Shown here one piece after another: positions 39,553-47,432 of a DNA stretch of 64,000 nucleotides. Below the pieces are notes generated by a model, which was not told the DNA's origin, made no database searches, and saw only the letters and a program-made list of their open reading frames with translations. This DNA comes from Verrucomicrobiota bacterium (GTDB lineage Bacteria; Verrucomicrobiota; Verrucomicrobiia; Chthoniobacterales; Chthoniobacteraceae). The stretch lies in NCBI GenBank assembly GCA_009885995.1, contig VFJQ01000029.1, positions 1-64,000 of the forward strand, written 5' to 3'. The position numbers and the translations under genes were made by a program. Each line of letters opens with the position of its first letter. The stretch's first letter is position 1.

Positions 39553-40199
39553 AAACGCTCCGGCACCACCTGCCAGCGGCTCGTGCCGATCTGCGGCACG
39601 TCAGGACGCCACAGCGGCGGCACACCATCCAGCGCCGGCTCCCACGTCGCCAGCGCGGTGTCTTGAGGCACAGCCCGCACGATCCCCCGCTCCAGCTCCG
39701 CAAAGACCTGCCCAAACAGCCGCAGCCCCATCGGCGCCAGCTCGCGCGCCCACAGCTCGCGCGCATCGTCGCCCGGCCGGATCGGGCAGAAGTCCTGCGC
39801 CGCGACCGGCCCGCCATCGACCACGTCATTGAGCCAGAAGACCGACCCGCCCGTCACCGCCTCGCCGAACCGCAGCGCCCACTCGATCGCCGACCGCCCG
39901 CGGTGCCGCGGCAAGAGGCTCGGATGATACCCCAGCGCGCCCAGCTCCGCCCGCGCTCGGGTCTTCGCGGAGAGGTAAGTGTGGCAATGCGCCGCGACGA
40001 TCAGATCCACGCCCGGCGGCATCATCGCCGCCGTGAGCGCCCGCGCCTCCTGCACCGCCAGCCCGCGATTCAGCGCCCCGATCCGCAGCTTGTCCTCGCC
40101 GCCTGGGCAGAAGACGGCTGCGACATCCCAGCCACGCGCGACGACCATATCGAGCACGTCGCGCCCGAACCGCTTCTGCCCCGCGATCACGAGGCGCAT
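39537..40199 (-). CDS. Phage formyltransferase-like protein
   Basis: 220 residues. The core of the formyl-transferase N-terminal fold is clear: HPSLLPRHRGRSAIEWALRF (92 to 111), TGGSVFWLNDVVDGGPVAAQ (116 to 135). Catalytic His 92 and Asp 128 are present, but the canonical Asn two residues before the His is Gly (GYH in place of NxH). It lacks the C-terminal tRNA-binding OB domain of housekeeping methionyl-tRNA formyltransferase (about 315 residues) and is shorter. It overlaps the ABC-GNAT gene by 13 bases and is the last gene of the early operon. It could formylate an amino group on DNA, protein or tRNA; the substrate is unknown. Confidence 0.75.
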   Translation of the reverse strand: MRLVIAGQKRFGRDVLDMVVARGWDVAAVFCPGGEDKLRIGALNRGLAVQEARALTAAMMPPGVDLIVAAHCHTYLSAKTRARAELGALGYHPSLLPRHRGRSAIEWALRFGEAVTGGSVFWLNDVVDGGPVAAQDFCPIRPGDDARELWARELAPMGLRLFGQVFAELERGIVRAVPQDTALATWEPALDGVPPLWRPDVPQIGTSRWQVVPERFTEAV

Positions 40200-41338
40200 G
40201 CTGCCTCCTCTCCCACGTAGCGAAAGCCCTGCACCGCGCGGAAGTGCCCGCCATAGCCGGTCTTCGGGATCGCGTTCAGCTTCGTCCCGTGCCGCAGCGC
40301 CGACTTACGCAGGCTCGCCTCGCTCTTCTTCCGGTTCGCCCCGCACAGCGACGCCGACACCTGCCGCCACTTCGGATCGCGTCGCAGCGCCGCCGCGAGC
40401 CCCGGATGGCTCGTGTGAAACAGCGTCGGCACCTTCGCGCCCCACTTGTTCCCGCCTTCGAGCTGCCGCTGGCACACCGCGTTGAGGAATCGCATCCCGA
40501 CCCCGCAGCCCTGCCACTCCGGCATCACCACCAGCCGGCACGCCCGCATGTGCCCGATGTCGAGCCGCGGCGACACCGCCACATGGCACACCGGCGCACC
40601 GTTCACCGTCCCGAGATAGCAAGTCGCCGCGATCATCCGTCCGAGTTTCAGATAATGATGCGGCTCAAAAGCCGGCCAGTGCCGCCAGTCGGTTTGCCAC
40701 AGCTCCAGCTCGATCGGCGGGCGTCGCCGAAGACACCGGCCCACGAAGCGGCCGGTTGCTGTGTCGAAGATCCAGTCGGGTTTCAGCCACGCCAGCACAT
40801 CGTAGTGGCACGAGAGTAAGACCGCACGCCCCTGCGTCCGGCGCCACGCCTTCGCAAACGCCAGCGAGCCCACCCGCGCGATCTGCCGATCGATCACACT
40901 CGTCCACTCATCCACGACCGCGACGGCCGGCGCCGCGCAAAGCAACCGCGCCAGCCCCGCGCGAAACTGCTCGCCATTGCTGAGCACCGCAAACGGCCGC
41001 AGCCAGCTCGGCACGCTCCCGAGCCCCACCGCCGTCAGCGCCGCCGGCACCTCATCGAACGGCCGCCCCGGCGCGATCGCCTCGATGATCGGCGCATCCG
41101 CCGGCCAGCCCGCGCGCAGATCCACGACCGCGTCCGCACCGAACAGCGCGCGCCCGATCGACGTCTTCCCCGAGCCGCTCGGTCCGACCACCACTCCGAT
41201 CTGCCACTCGCGATCCTCGATCGGCAACTCCGCCCGCAGCCGAAACTCCGCCCCGCTCTCCACGTTGAAGAGCGACTTCACCCGCGCGGCCCGATACGTC
41301 TCCGCCTCCGCACAGCGGTGGTGAATATCGATCGTCAT
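40187..41338 (-). CDS. ABC ATPase fused to GNAT acetyltransferase
   Basis: 383 residues. ABC-ATPase part: Walker A GPSGSGKT (52 to 59), signature LSNGEQFRAGLARLL (from 119), Walker B VAVVDE (139 to 144), H-loop His 178 (LLSCHYD). GNAT part: RLVVMPEWQGCGVGMRFL (268 to 285), with the acetyl-CoA loop QGCGVG. The fusion corresponds to the COG2401 type (ABC ATPase fused to predicted acetyltransferase). The real start is the ATG at 41338, overlapping the upstream gene by ATGA; the longer frame above it is a shadow. Working with the adjacent formyltransferase is likely from the coupling. Confidence 0.85.
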   Translation of the reverse strand: MTIDIHHRCAEAETYRAARVKSLFNVESGAEFRLRAELPIEDREWQIGVVVGPSGSGKTSIGRALFGADAVVDLRAGWPADAPIIEAIAPGRPFDEVPAALTAVGLGSVPSWLRPFAVLSNGEQFRAGLARLLCAAPAVAVVDEWTSVIDRQIARVGSLAFAKAWRRTQGRAVLLSCHYDVLAWLKPDWIFDTATGRFVGRCLRRRPPIELELWQTDWRHWPAFEPHHYLKLGRMIAATCYLGTVNGAPVCHVAVSPRLDIGHMRACRLVVMPEWQGCGVGMRFLNAVCQRQLEGGNKWGAKVPTLFHTSHPGLAAALRRDPKWRQVSASLCGANRKKSEASLRKSALRHGTKLNAIPKTGYGGHFRAVQGFRYVGEEAACAS

Positions 41339-41646
41339 ACCGTCACCACGCGCACGGTCAGCCCGCGCTTCTTGAGCTGCTCGAACTTCCGACGCTGATC
41401 CGCCTCGTCCGCACAGACGACGATCAGCCCATACTGCTGGCGATAGTTGAAAGGCTTCGCCGCCTTCTTGGTTGGTTTCATCGCCGCCACGATCGCACGC
41501 CACACCGCCGGATTTTGCGGATGCCACCACGCTTTTTGCAGCGCCCGCGCCGCGATCCGCGCGATCGTCGAAGGCGCGCAATCGCACCACGCCGCGATGT
41601 CTTCCAGCGTCAGCTCCTCGCCCGGCACGCGCCGCACCGCGAGCAC
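41335..41646 (-). CDS. Small HTH protein upstream of ABC-GNAT
   Basis: 103 residues from a GTG start. The N-terminal third reads EELTLEDIAAWCDCAPSTIA, a helix-turn-helix; the C-terminal half, QYGLIVVCADEADQRRKFEQ then LTVRVVTV, looks like a small alpha/beta module. It overlaps the ABC-GNAT start by ATGA. An earlier non-ATG start is possible since the frame stays open. It forms with the two following genes a coupled three-gene cassette at the end of the early operon. Its role is unknown. Confidence 0.6.
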   Translation of the reverse strand: MLAVRRVPGEELTLEDIAAWCDCAPSTIARIAARALQKAWWHPQNPAVWRAIVAAMKPTKKAAKPFNYRQQYGLIVVCADEADQRRKFEQLKKRGLTVRVVTV

Positions 41647-41684
41647 CGCCAGCCCGAGATCGATCCGCTCGTTTCTCCGCCCGC

Positions 41685-42038
41685 TCAGCCGTGCGCATCG
41701 GCGTCTCCTCGCACTTGCCGGCCATGTCTCACCCGATCGATCTCGATGGCCCGCCGGCGCATCTCGTCCGATTGGCTCAGCAGAGAGTTCCGCGCATGCT
41801 CGATCTCCGAGAGCGTCGCCTCCATCGTCAGCCGATAGCCATTCTGGCCGGAGATCACATCGCCGCGGCTCCCATTCGCCAGCCGGCGCGTGTAGCGATC
41901 ATCGAAGCCGAGCGCCTTCTCGATCTCACCCGCCGTCTGCCACTCGCGCCCGCGCAGCCACGCCGTCAACTGCGTCAGGTCGCACGCCAGATCCCGCTTC
42001 CGCGGCCGGGTGAAAAGCTCTGGCTGCTCCGCACTCAT
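41685..42038 (-). CDS. Winged-helix-like phage protein
   Basis: 117 residues. LTAWLRGREWQTAGEIEKAL, then YTRRLANGSRGDVISGQNGY, has the shape of a winged helix (helix-turn-helix followed by a GYRLT wing). A helical tail follows. It starts one base into the TGATG junction with the upstream gene. It may be a regulator of early or middle phage transcription. Confidence 0.55.
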   Translation of the reverse strand: MSAEQPELFTRPRKRDLACDLTQLTAWLRGREWQTAGEIEKALGFDDRYTRRLANGSRGDVISGQNGYRLTMEATLSEIEHARNSLLSQSDEMRRRAIEIDRVRHGRQVRGDADAHG

Positions 42039-42712
42039 CAGAAAGGAATGTCCTCCGTCTCCCGCACCTCGAACCGCGGCATCGTCGCCGGCTCGGCCGC
42101 GTCGTGCTCTTCGCACAGCGCCAGCCGGCGCAGCGTCCCCAGCATCACCAGCAGATCTTCATACCGCGCCATCTTCATCGTCACCTCCAGCGGCGAGACC
42201 CGATGGCAATTCAGCGCCGCGCACAGCGCCGCGTCCACCGCATCCGCATCGAGCCCGAACAGCGCGCTGCACACCGCTTGCAAGAGCACCTCCTTCGTCC
42301 GCCAGCGCCGCTTCGCCTCCTTCTTCACGGCCACGATCACCTTCTCCAGGTGCGCATCTCCGAGCGTCTCATAAGTCACGCACCGCCCGCCCAGCTTCCC
42401 GCCCCGGTTCATCATCGACACGATCTGCTCCACCAGCGCCGGCCCCTCGCCCATCGCATCGAGCACATGCCCGATGAAGACCCGGTGCCGCGTCGCCGCC
42501 ATCCGGAGCTGCGCGAGCTGCGCGTCCGCGTTCCCCGGCTGCGTGATCGCGAGGCACGCCCCCTTCCACTTGTCGAAATGCCCGTTGTTCCAGCAGGTGT
42601 GCGACTCCGGCAAGCCGAGCTGCGCGTGCATCGCCTTCCGGTCCGCCTCCGGCTCCCGCTTGCGCACCCCGCTCCACAGCCGCCAGTAAAAAGTATTCTG
42701 CGCCGCGGTCAT
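42038..42712 (-). CDS. Phage early protein, unknown, 224 residues
   Basis: Not recognised with confidence. N-terminus NTFYWRLWSGVRKREPEADR and a middle helical region (KVIVAVKKEAKRRWRTKEV). Its place in the operon and mixed helical content recall Mu GemA-type proteins, but I see no decisive motif. Coupled by ATGA to the RMF-like gene upstream and by TGATG to the next. Confidence 0.5.
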   Translation of the reverse strand: MTAAQNTFYWRLWSGVRKREPEADRKAMHAQLGLPESHTCWNNGHFDKWKGACLAITQPGNADAQLAQLRMAATRHRVFIGHVLDAMGEGPALVEQIVSMMNRGGKLGGRCVTYETLGDAHLEKVIVAVKKEAKRRWRTKEVLLQAVCSALFGLDADAVDAALCAALNCHRVSPLEVTMKMARYEDLLVMLGTLRRLALCEEHDAAEPATMPRFEVRETEDIPF

Positions 42713-42936
42713 AGCGTCTGCGCCCACTCCTTGAGTTTGCGCACCCGCTCGCGCGAAGCCTCGATCTCCTCCGGCGTCGCCTCGCGCACGCGCCGCTGGG
42801 CACGCTCCGCCTCCCAACCCCGCAGCCAGGCCGCGCGCTGCTCGGGGCTGCGGCGCGCGCAGGCCGTCGCGTCGTGCCCGTGTGCAAAGGCCAGCCGCCC
42901 GTCGTTGTAAGCCTGCTCTTCGCGCCGCGCGCTCAT
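42709..42936 (-). CDS. Ribosome modulation factor-like protein
   Basis: 75 residues. QAYNDGRLAFAHGHDATACA then RRSPEQRAAWLRGWEAER aligns well with ribosome modulation factor (pattern A..G...G.....C......R..WL.GW). RMF binds the 30S anti-Shine-Dalgarno region and produces inactive 100S ribosomes. The second half is a helical extension not found in E. coli RMF. In a phage it may modify host translation. It is coupled by ATGA on both sides. Confidence 0.65.
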   Translation of the reverse strand: MSARREEQAYNDGRLAFAHGHDATACARRSPEQRAAWLRGWEAERAQRRVREATPEEIEASRERVRKLKEWAQTL

Positions 42937-43379
42937 CGTCCGCCCTCCGCATCGTCCGAGATCTTGCGCAGCACCCCGGCCAGCAGCGCCCCCGCCGGCT
43001 TCGGCTCGGCCGCCCCCGCCGGGCCGAGCCGCGTCACGCCCGCCGCATCCGTCTCCGCCACCGGCGGCCTCGGCTTCGCGCTCGCCCGCCGCGCCGCCGC
43101 CTGCCGGCACAGCAGCGCCCGCTCCTCCATCGTCGAAGGATTCATCGCATTGCGCCACAGCAGGCTCCGCTCATCGAACCCGCCCTCGCCCCGTTGCTCG
43201 CGCATCTTCCGCCGGATGTAGCCGATCACCGTCGTCACATCCGCCGCCGTGATCCCGCGCCGCACCAGCTCCATCACATCGTCCTTCCGCGCCGGATCGC
43301 ACGACACCTTCATCTCCGTCGCCGCCACATAGGCATCGTAGATCGCCCGTTGATCCGCCGGCGCGTCCGCCCAAATCAT
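42933..43379 (-). CDS. Phage early protein with replication-like helical domain
   Basis: 148 residues. MIWADAPADQRAIYDAYVAA, then ITAADVTTVIGYIRRKMREQ and SLLWRNAMNPSTMEERALLC resemble helical phage replication or primosome-loading proteins (a helical core where LLWRNAMNP-type motifs are common). The C-terminus is Ala/Pro-rich and disordered. A longer upstream frame exists but overlaps the preceding gene. Only a loose assignment is possible. Confidence 0.5.
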   Translation of the reverse strand: MIWADAPADQRAIYDAYVAATEMKVSCDPARKDDVMELVRRGITAADVTTVIGYIRRKMREQRGEGGFDERSLLWRNAMNPSTMEERALLCRQAAARRASAKPRPPVAETDAAGVTRLGPAGAAEPKPAGALLAGVLRKISDDAEGGR

Positions 43380-43711
43380 CGCCGCACCCTCCGTGCAGAT
43401 AGCTTGCAGCCCGGCTGCTTCGGGATGGAAAGCCACGCCTCCAGCTCCGGCGTCATCACCACCGAGAGCACGCGCCCCGTGGGGCCGCACCGCCGCCGCG
43501 CCGGCGGGCAGCCGGGATGATGCAACCGCACCCCGACCAGCGACGCCTTCACCCCGAGCAGATCCGCCAGCTCCCCGATCTCAAACTCCTCCCCATCGCA
43601 CCCCGTCTCCTCGCACCGCCAGCCCAGCGCCCGCAGATATTCCACCGCGATCACCGTCGCCAACGTCTCCGGCAGCCCGTGCAAAGGATTGTTCGCGACG
43701 AGCGGCTTCAT
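43376..43711 (-). CDS. Hypothetical phage protein, 111 residues
   Basis: Not recognised. FEIGELADLLGVKASLVGVR looks like a helix-turn-helix, followed by a Cys/Arg-rich part (HHPGCPPARRRCG). Overlaps the DUF2786 gene and the next gene by ATGA on both ends, as an integral part of the early operon. Confidence 0.5.
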   Translation of the reverse strand: MKPLVANNPLHGLPETLATVIAVEYLRALGWRCEETGCDGEEFEIGELADLLGVKASLVGVRLHHPGCPPARRRCGPTGRVLSVVMTPELEAWLSIPKQPGCKLSARRVRR

Positions 43712-44463
43712 GCCAGTTGCAGCGGCGCCTCCCGGTGACCGCCACCGAGCGGCGTATGGATCTGCGTGGCGCGGCCGTCCTGATAGCCGTGCATCAGCGC
43801 CGTCTTGTTCCGCCGCTGTTTGCAGTCGGAGAGCGTCACGCGTTGCGGCACCAGCTCATTCAGTCGGGCCTCGCGCTCGGCCTCCTCCACCACGACCAGC
43901 GCTGCGTGCGCATCGCCCAGGGCGAGCTGCTCGTGCGTGCGCTGCAGGTTCGCATGGATGCCGTAGATGAAGCCCTGCAAATACCCCGTGCGCTTCGCCG
44001 GAGTCATCCGCCTCCGCGCCGCCTTCTCCGCCGCTTCAAAGCTGCGCAGGCACTCACGCCCGGCACGCAGCAGGAAGTCGTGGACGTAACGCGCGATCGC
44101 CAGATCCGCCGGCTTGCCGATCACGATCATCTCGGGCCGGGCGAGGCACGTCGTCACATGGAAGTAGCTACGCAACACACCGAAGACGCCGCGCCGCAGC
44201 GTGTCGTAGCGCGCGCCGACCGGCCAGCGTTCATCGAGCACGCGCCGCGTCTCCTCATCGAGATCCAGCCCGGCCACATCCACGCGATACTTCTCCGCCA
44301 GCTCGAAGGCCATCGCCATCGCCGCCTCCGCCTCGCGCGAGTTCCCGCGCTTGTCGGCCCCGAGCCGCAACAGCTTGCGAATCCGCGCAAGGATCGCCGC
44401 ACTCGCCGGCATCGCCTCCGCCCGCGGCGGCGCATTGAAATCGAACTCGGATTGCGCCGTCAT
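43708..44463 (-). CDS. DUF2786-domain protein
   Basis: 251 residues. Residues 22 to 66 (ILARIRKLLRLGADKRGNSR then EAEAAMAMAFELAEKYRVDV) are the DUF2786 domain, common in phages and of unknown function. The rest is helical, with a basic patch KAARRRMTPAKRTGYLQGF typical of the longer DUF2786 proteins. The start at 44463 follows the ATGA rule. Confidence 0.75.
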   Translation of the reverse strand: MTAQSEFDFNAPPRAEAMPASAAILARIRKLLRLGADKRGNSREAEAAMAMAFELAEKYRVDVAGLDLDEETRRVLDERWPVGARYDTLRRGVFGVLRSYFHVTTCLARPEMIVIGKPADLAIARYVHDFLLRAGRECLRSFEAAEKAARRRMTPAKRTGYLQGFIYGIHANLQRTHEQLALGDAHAALVVVEEAEREARLNELVPQRVTLSDCKQRRNKTALMHGYQDGRATQIHTPLGGGHREAPLQLA

Positions 44464-45071
44464 TCCCGCTCCCAAGGTTCGAGCCATTCGAGCCCGATGA
44501 ACTCGAACACCTCGCGCTCGCTGTGCATCTCCTTGATCAGCAGCCAGCCGGGCCGCTCCGGGTTCGGGCGGCTGAAGCCTTCGCCATAGGGATTCCATTT
44601 CCAGCCCGACTCGATCGCCGCCTGGCAGATCGCGATATTGCTCGCCGCGCCGCCCGTGCGGCTCACGACCAGGTTCCACCAGTTCTCATTCGTCGCCGCG
44701 AAGAGATCCACCGGGATGCCGCTCGCGCAGTGCAGCGCCAGCTTGTTCTGCGCGCCCCAGCTCGTGCCGCCGATCGCGTTCGGACGTTTCGCGATCGCGC
44801 CCGCATCGAGCAGCTTCTTCAGCACCGCATCCGCCGCGTTCGTCGCGATCGTCTTGCCGAAGAGGTCCGCCGGATCAGCCATCGGCAGCACGATCGGGAT
44901 GTAGAGGATCTCCACATCGCCCACCTCCGCCTTGCGTCGCCGCAGCGAACCCGCCACGAGGATGCGCGAGCACACCGGCTCCAGCGCCTTCACCAGCTCG
45001 CGCGCCACGTTCAGCGCCGCGGCGCGAGGATACTTCACCTTGCCGGCGGGAGCAGCCTGCGTCGCGCTCAT
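44460..45071 (-). CDS. Polymerase-beta-type nucleotidyltransferase (DNA polymerase X-like)
   Basis: 203 residues. RILVAGSLRRRKAEVGDVEI holds the GS motif (41, 42) and DxE (52, 54); a third acidic residue is in PVDLFAAT. ENWWNLVVSRTGGAASNI and SIGWKWNPYGEG-like residues match family X polymerases in phages (gap filling). The N-terminal helix-hairpin-helix and C-terminal exonuclease domains of full PolX are missing. It may repair the 5-base gaps that transposition leaves. Confidence 0.75.
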   Translation of the reverse strand: MSATQAAPAGKVKYPRAAALNVARELVKALEPVCSRILVAGSLRRRKAEVGDVEILYIPIVLPMADPADLFGKTIATNAADAVLKKLLDAGAIAKRPNAIGGTSWGAQNKLALHCASGIPVDLFAATNENWWNLVVSRTGGAASNIAICQAAIESGWKWNPYGEGFSRPNPERPGWLLIKEMHSEREVFEFIGLEWLEPWERE

Positions 45072-45796
45072 CGAGTCGTCTCCCGTTGTGGCGTCCACGT
45101 GTCCTCGCGGCCGTCGCGATGCTCCGCGACCCAGGCGACGAGATAGCGACACACCTCCGCGTGCCACTGGCGCGGCCCGCAGTGCGCGCTCGCGCTGCCG
45201 TCGCCGTATCGGACGCCGTTCGCGTGCTGCGCCATATACTCGCGCAGCTCGCCCGTCGCGATCACGCGCGGCAGATAGAGCCACCACGGCTCCAGCGTGA
45301 ACGCTATCTTGTCGGCGACGCACAAGCGGCTGAAGGGCTTGTCGTGGCGCCGCGCCATGAAGCGCGAGTGGTAGAGCGCGAAGTCGTGCCAGTGCGACAT
45401 GGCCGCAAGGTTGTCCGAGCAGAGAAGGTATTCCTTCCACCGGTCATAAGCGGTCTGGTCGCTCTCATCCTCGATCACCCACCGTCCGCCGATGGTGTGC
45501 GACTCACGCAGGCATTGCGCCTCGCTCAGTAGGTATTCGGCGGAGGCGATCGTGTCGTAGTTTTCACGGTCGAAGAGCCGCCCCATGATCGCCGCGCCTA
45601 GCCACGGATGCTCTTCGCCTTCCTCGCCATCCATGTCGGTCTTGCCGAGGTAGCCGAGGTCGTGAACGAAGAACGCCACCCACAGGCGCGGGTCGAACGG
45701 GAAGCCATACAGCCGCCACCACGCCAGCGCGACGAAGAGCGGATGAATTACGAAACAGTGCGCGCCGAACAGGACGCTCTTGGTGCCGATGTTCAT
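45068..45796 (-). CDS. HD-domain hydrolase-like phage protein
   Basis: 242 residues. H13 and H18 in FGAHCFVIHPLFVALA, then AFFVHDLGYLGK (H45, D46), and H63 in EEHPWLGAAI make an HD-type metal site. Typical HD enzymes hydrolyse nucleotides or phosphodiesters. The rest is aromatic-rich (RWKEYLLCSDNLAAMSHWHD). In a phage it could adjust nucleotide pools. The start at 45796 is 9 bases after the stop of the previous gene, the first gap in this overlapping series. Confidence 0.7.
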   Translation of the reverse strand: MNIGTKSVLFGAHCFVIHPLFVALAWWRLYGFPFDPRLWVAFFVHDLGYLGKTDMDGEEGEEHPWLGAAIMGRLFDRENYDTIASAEYLLSEAQCLRESHTIGGRWVIEDESDQTAYDRWKEYLLCSDNLAAMSHWHDFALYHSRFMARRHDKPFSRLCVADKIAFTLEPWWLYLPRVIATGELREYMAQHANGVRYGDGSASAHCGPRQWHAEVCRYLVAWVAEHRDGREDTWTPQRETTR

Positions 45797-45805
45797 GGGA
45801 TCAAG

Positions 45806-46057
45806 TCAGGCTGAGTTGCGTCGGGGGGGGGGCGTCGCGTGCGAGCGCTTCAACGCGGCGCGCAGGTGTGGGAGCAGCGTCTCCGCCGTCCGCACATCCG
45901 TGCGGCCGGTGCTGCGATAGATCGCCCGCTTCGCGCCGGGGATGTAGAGCCGGGCGTAGAGCCCGCGCCGGTTCTTCAAATGCACGAGCCCTTCCGTGCG
46001 CGGCTTCGGCTCCGGCTTCCTACGCCCGCCGGTGAGTGGGAGGGTATCTGCTTTCAT
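45806..46057 (-). CDS. Small basic phage protein with a C10/G10 tract
   Basis: 83 residues, very basic and Pro/Arg-rich. LVHLKNRRGLYARLYIPGAK suggests a small beta-hairpin nucleic-acid binder. Near its end is a run of ten G on the plus strand (45823 to 45832), coding for PPP. Slippage there would change the C-terminus only. Starts by ATGA overlap with the previous gene. Confidence 0.5.
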   Translation of the reverse strand: MKADTLPLTGGRRKPEPKPRTEGLVHLKNRRGLYARLYIPGAKRAIYRSTGRTDVRTAETLLPHLRAALKRSHATPPPRRNSA

Positions 46058-46290
46058 CGCTTACCTCCCGGTGGCACCAGCATCGCGCGCAGTTGCTCGC
46101 GGATCGCCTTCGACGCGGCGATCATCCGCCCGATCGCGGCGATCCCCTCCTCGCTCCAGCCGCCACGCGCGAGCGCTGCGATGAGCTGATTCTGCGTGAG
46201 TGTCGCCGCCGTGCAGGCGAGCTGCACTTCACCTGCGGACGCCGCCGGCACGACCGGCACGGGAAAGAGCGAAGGAGTCGCGTCGTTCAT
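46054..46290 (-). CDS. Hypothetical phage protein, 78 residues
   Basis: Not recognised. Helical middle: QNQLIAALARGGWSEEGIAA followed by IGRMIAASKAIREQLRAML. Starts from ATGA overlap with the membrane protein gene upstream. Confidence 0.45.
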   Translation of the reverse strand: MNDATPSLFPVPVVPAASAGEVQLACTAATLTQNQLIAALARGGWSEEGIAAIGRMIAASKAIREQLRAMLVPPGGKR

Positions 46291-46496
46291 AGCCCGAGGA
46301 ACGCGTAGAGCAGCGGCAGGCTGCACAGGATGAAGATGAGCCCGATGACGAGCAGCACGCGCCACGTCCCGCGCTGCCGATACCAGGCATTGCGCCGCCG
46401 CCACGCCCGCAGCTCGCCCGCCTGCTGCCGCTCGATCTGCCGTTGCAGCAGCCGCCGCAGCGGCTCGCCCGTGAGGAGGAAAGGCGCGGTGGTCAT
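46287..46496 (-). CDS. Small membrane protein, 69 residues
   Basis: Basic N-terminal half (RRLLQRQIERQQAGELRAWR) and a C-terminal transmembrane helix (VLLVIGLIFILCSLPLLYAF). A tail-anchored arrangement, function unknown. ATGA-coupled on both sides. Confidence 0.5.
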   Translation of the reverse strand: MTTAPFLLTGEPLRRLLQRQIERQQAGELRAWRRRNAWYRQRGTWRVLLVIGLIFILCSLPLLYAFLGL

Positions 46497-46783
46497 ACGT
46501 AGGCGGCTTCGAGCAGCGCATCGAACCAAGACGCGCCTTCGTGCTTCGTGTCGTCTGACGAGAAGTGAACCTCGCCGTCGCGCGACTTCGGATCGGTGAA
46601 GCCGAAGATGCGCCCATTGGCCGTGCTGAACAGCGCACGGCCAAACACGTCGCCGACTTTGAAATCGATCACGACGTGATCAGTCCCTTCTCGGTCGTGC
46701 TTGGAGGTGTCGATCTGCCATCCCTTCTTACGGCAGAACGCCTTCAACTCCTTCAGCGTGCGTTTGCGGGTGAACGTCTTCAC
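46493..46783 (-). CDS. Hypothetical phage protein, 96 residues, GTG start
   Basis: Starts VKTFTRKRTLKELKAFCRKK with a GTG that forms a GTGA overlap with the gene above; the longer frame upstream is a shadow. The rest (HVVIDFKVGDVFGRALFSTA, then GEVHFSSDDTKHEG) is beta-rich. Not recognised. Confidence 0.5.
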   Translation of the reverse strand: MKTFTRKRTLKELKAFCRKKGWQIDTSKHDREGTDHVVIDFKVGDVFGRALFSTANGRIFGFTDPKSRDGEVHFSSDDTKHEGASWFDALLEAAYV

Positions 46784-47106
46784 TTCGCACCGCCTTCCTT
46801 CGTCGGCCGCACGATGGGCGGCAGCTTCACGGAGCGGTAGTCGCGCAGCTTGTGATGCTTCGCGATTCGGTCGAGCACCGACTGGCGCAGCGCGAGCGTC
46901 CAGTCGCTCGCGAAGTCCATGTCGCACAGCGCTTCGCCCATCCGGCGAAGATGCGCGATCTCGAACTCATCGACCCGCGCATAGGCAGCGCGGAACAGCG
47001 CCTCGCGATAGGCGCGTTCGTGATCGGTCGGGAAGTCGATCTGCGAGGCGGCGACAACATCGCGGACAAAGCCCGCGTGCTCTTTGGTTTCTTCACTGGT
47101 CTTCAT
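46780..47106 (-). CDS. Hypothetical phage protein, 108 residues
   Basis: Helical throughout: EHAGFVRDVVAASQIDFPTD, then YARVDEFEIAHLRRMGEALC. Not recognised. ATGA-coupled upstream and GTGA-coupled downstream. Confidence 0.45.
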   Translation of the reverse strand: MKTSEETKEHAGFVRDVVAASQIDFPTDHERAYREALFRAAYARVDEFEIAHLRRMGEALCDMDFASDWTLALRQSVLDRIAKHHKLRDYRSVKLPPIVRPTKEGGAK

Positions 47107-47432
47107 TTGGTGATGTGGGTTCGAGGTTGTGGTTTCGGAGTCGGAGGAAGCGGGTCGGTGAATGGGCGCGGCGAGAGGTTGCCCGCGATCGCGTCGCGTT
47201 CGGCTTGGGCGAGCTCCCGCAGCGTGGCGTCGAGCGCGTCGCGCAGGCGGCGCAGTTGCGTGGGCAGTCCGGGCATGCTGAGCAGGCCGCTCAAGTCCGC
47301 GGGCCGCTGGCGGAGCGCGGTCTCCAGCGGCGCCGCGTGCTCCGCCATCGCGATCGCAAACGCCGTCGTGCCCGCGGGCGTGATTCGCACCTGCAGCGCG
47401 GGTTTCTCTCCAGGACGAAGGGTGCTGTTCAT
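47103..47432 (-). CDS. Hypothetical phage protein, 109 residues
   Basis: Beta-rich start (KPALQVRITPAGTTAFAIAM) and a helical middle (LRRLRDALDATLRELAQAER), Pro-rich tail. Not recognised. ATGA overlap on both sides fixes its ends. Confidence 0.45.
   Translation of the reverse strand: MNSTLRPGEKPALQVRITPAGTTAFAIAMAEHAAPLETALRQRPADLSGLLSMPGLPTQLRRLRDALDATLRELAQAERDAIAGNLSPRPFTDPLPPTPKPQPRTHITK

Noticed and set aside
39537..40199. Housekeeping methionyl-tRNA formyltransferase (fmt)
   Set aside because: It lacks about 95 residues including the tRNA-binding domain, has Gly for the catalytic Asn, and belongs to the phage operon.
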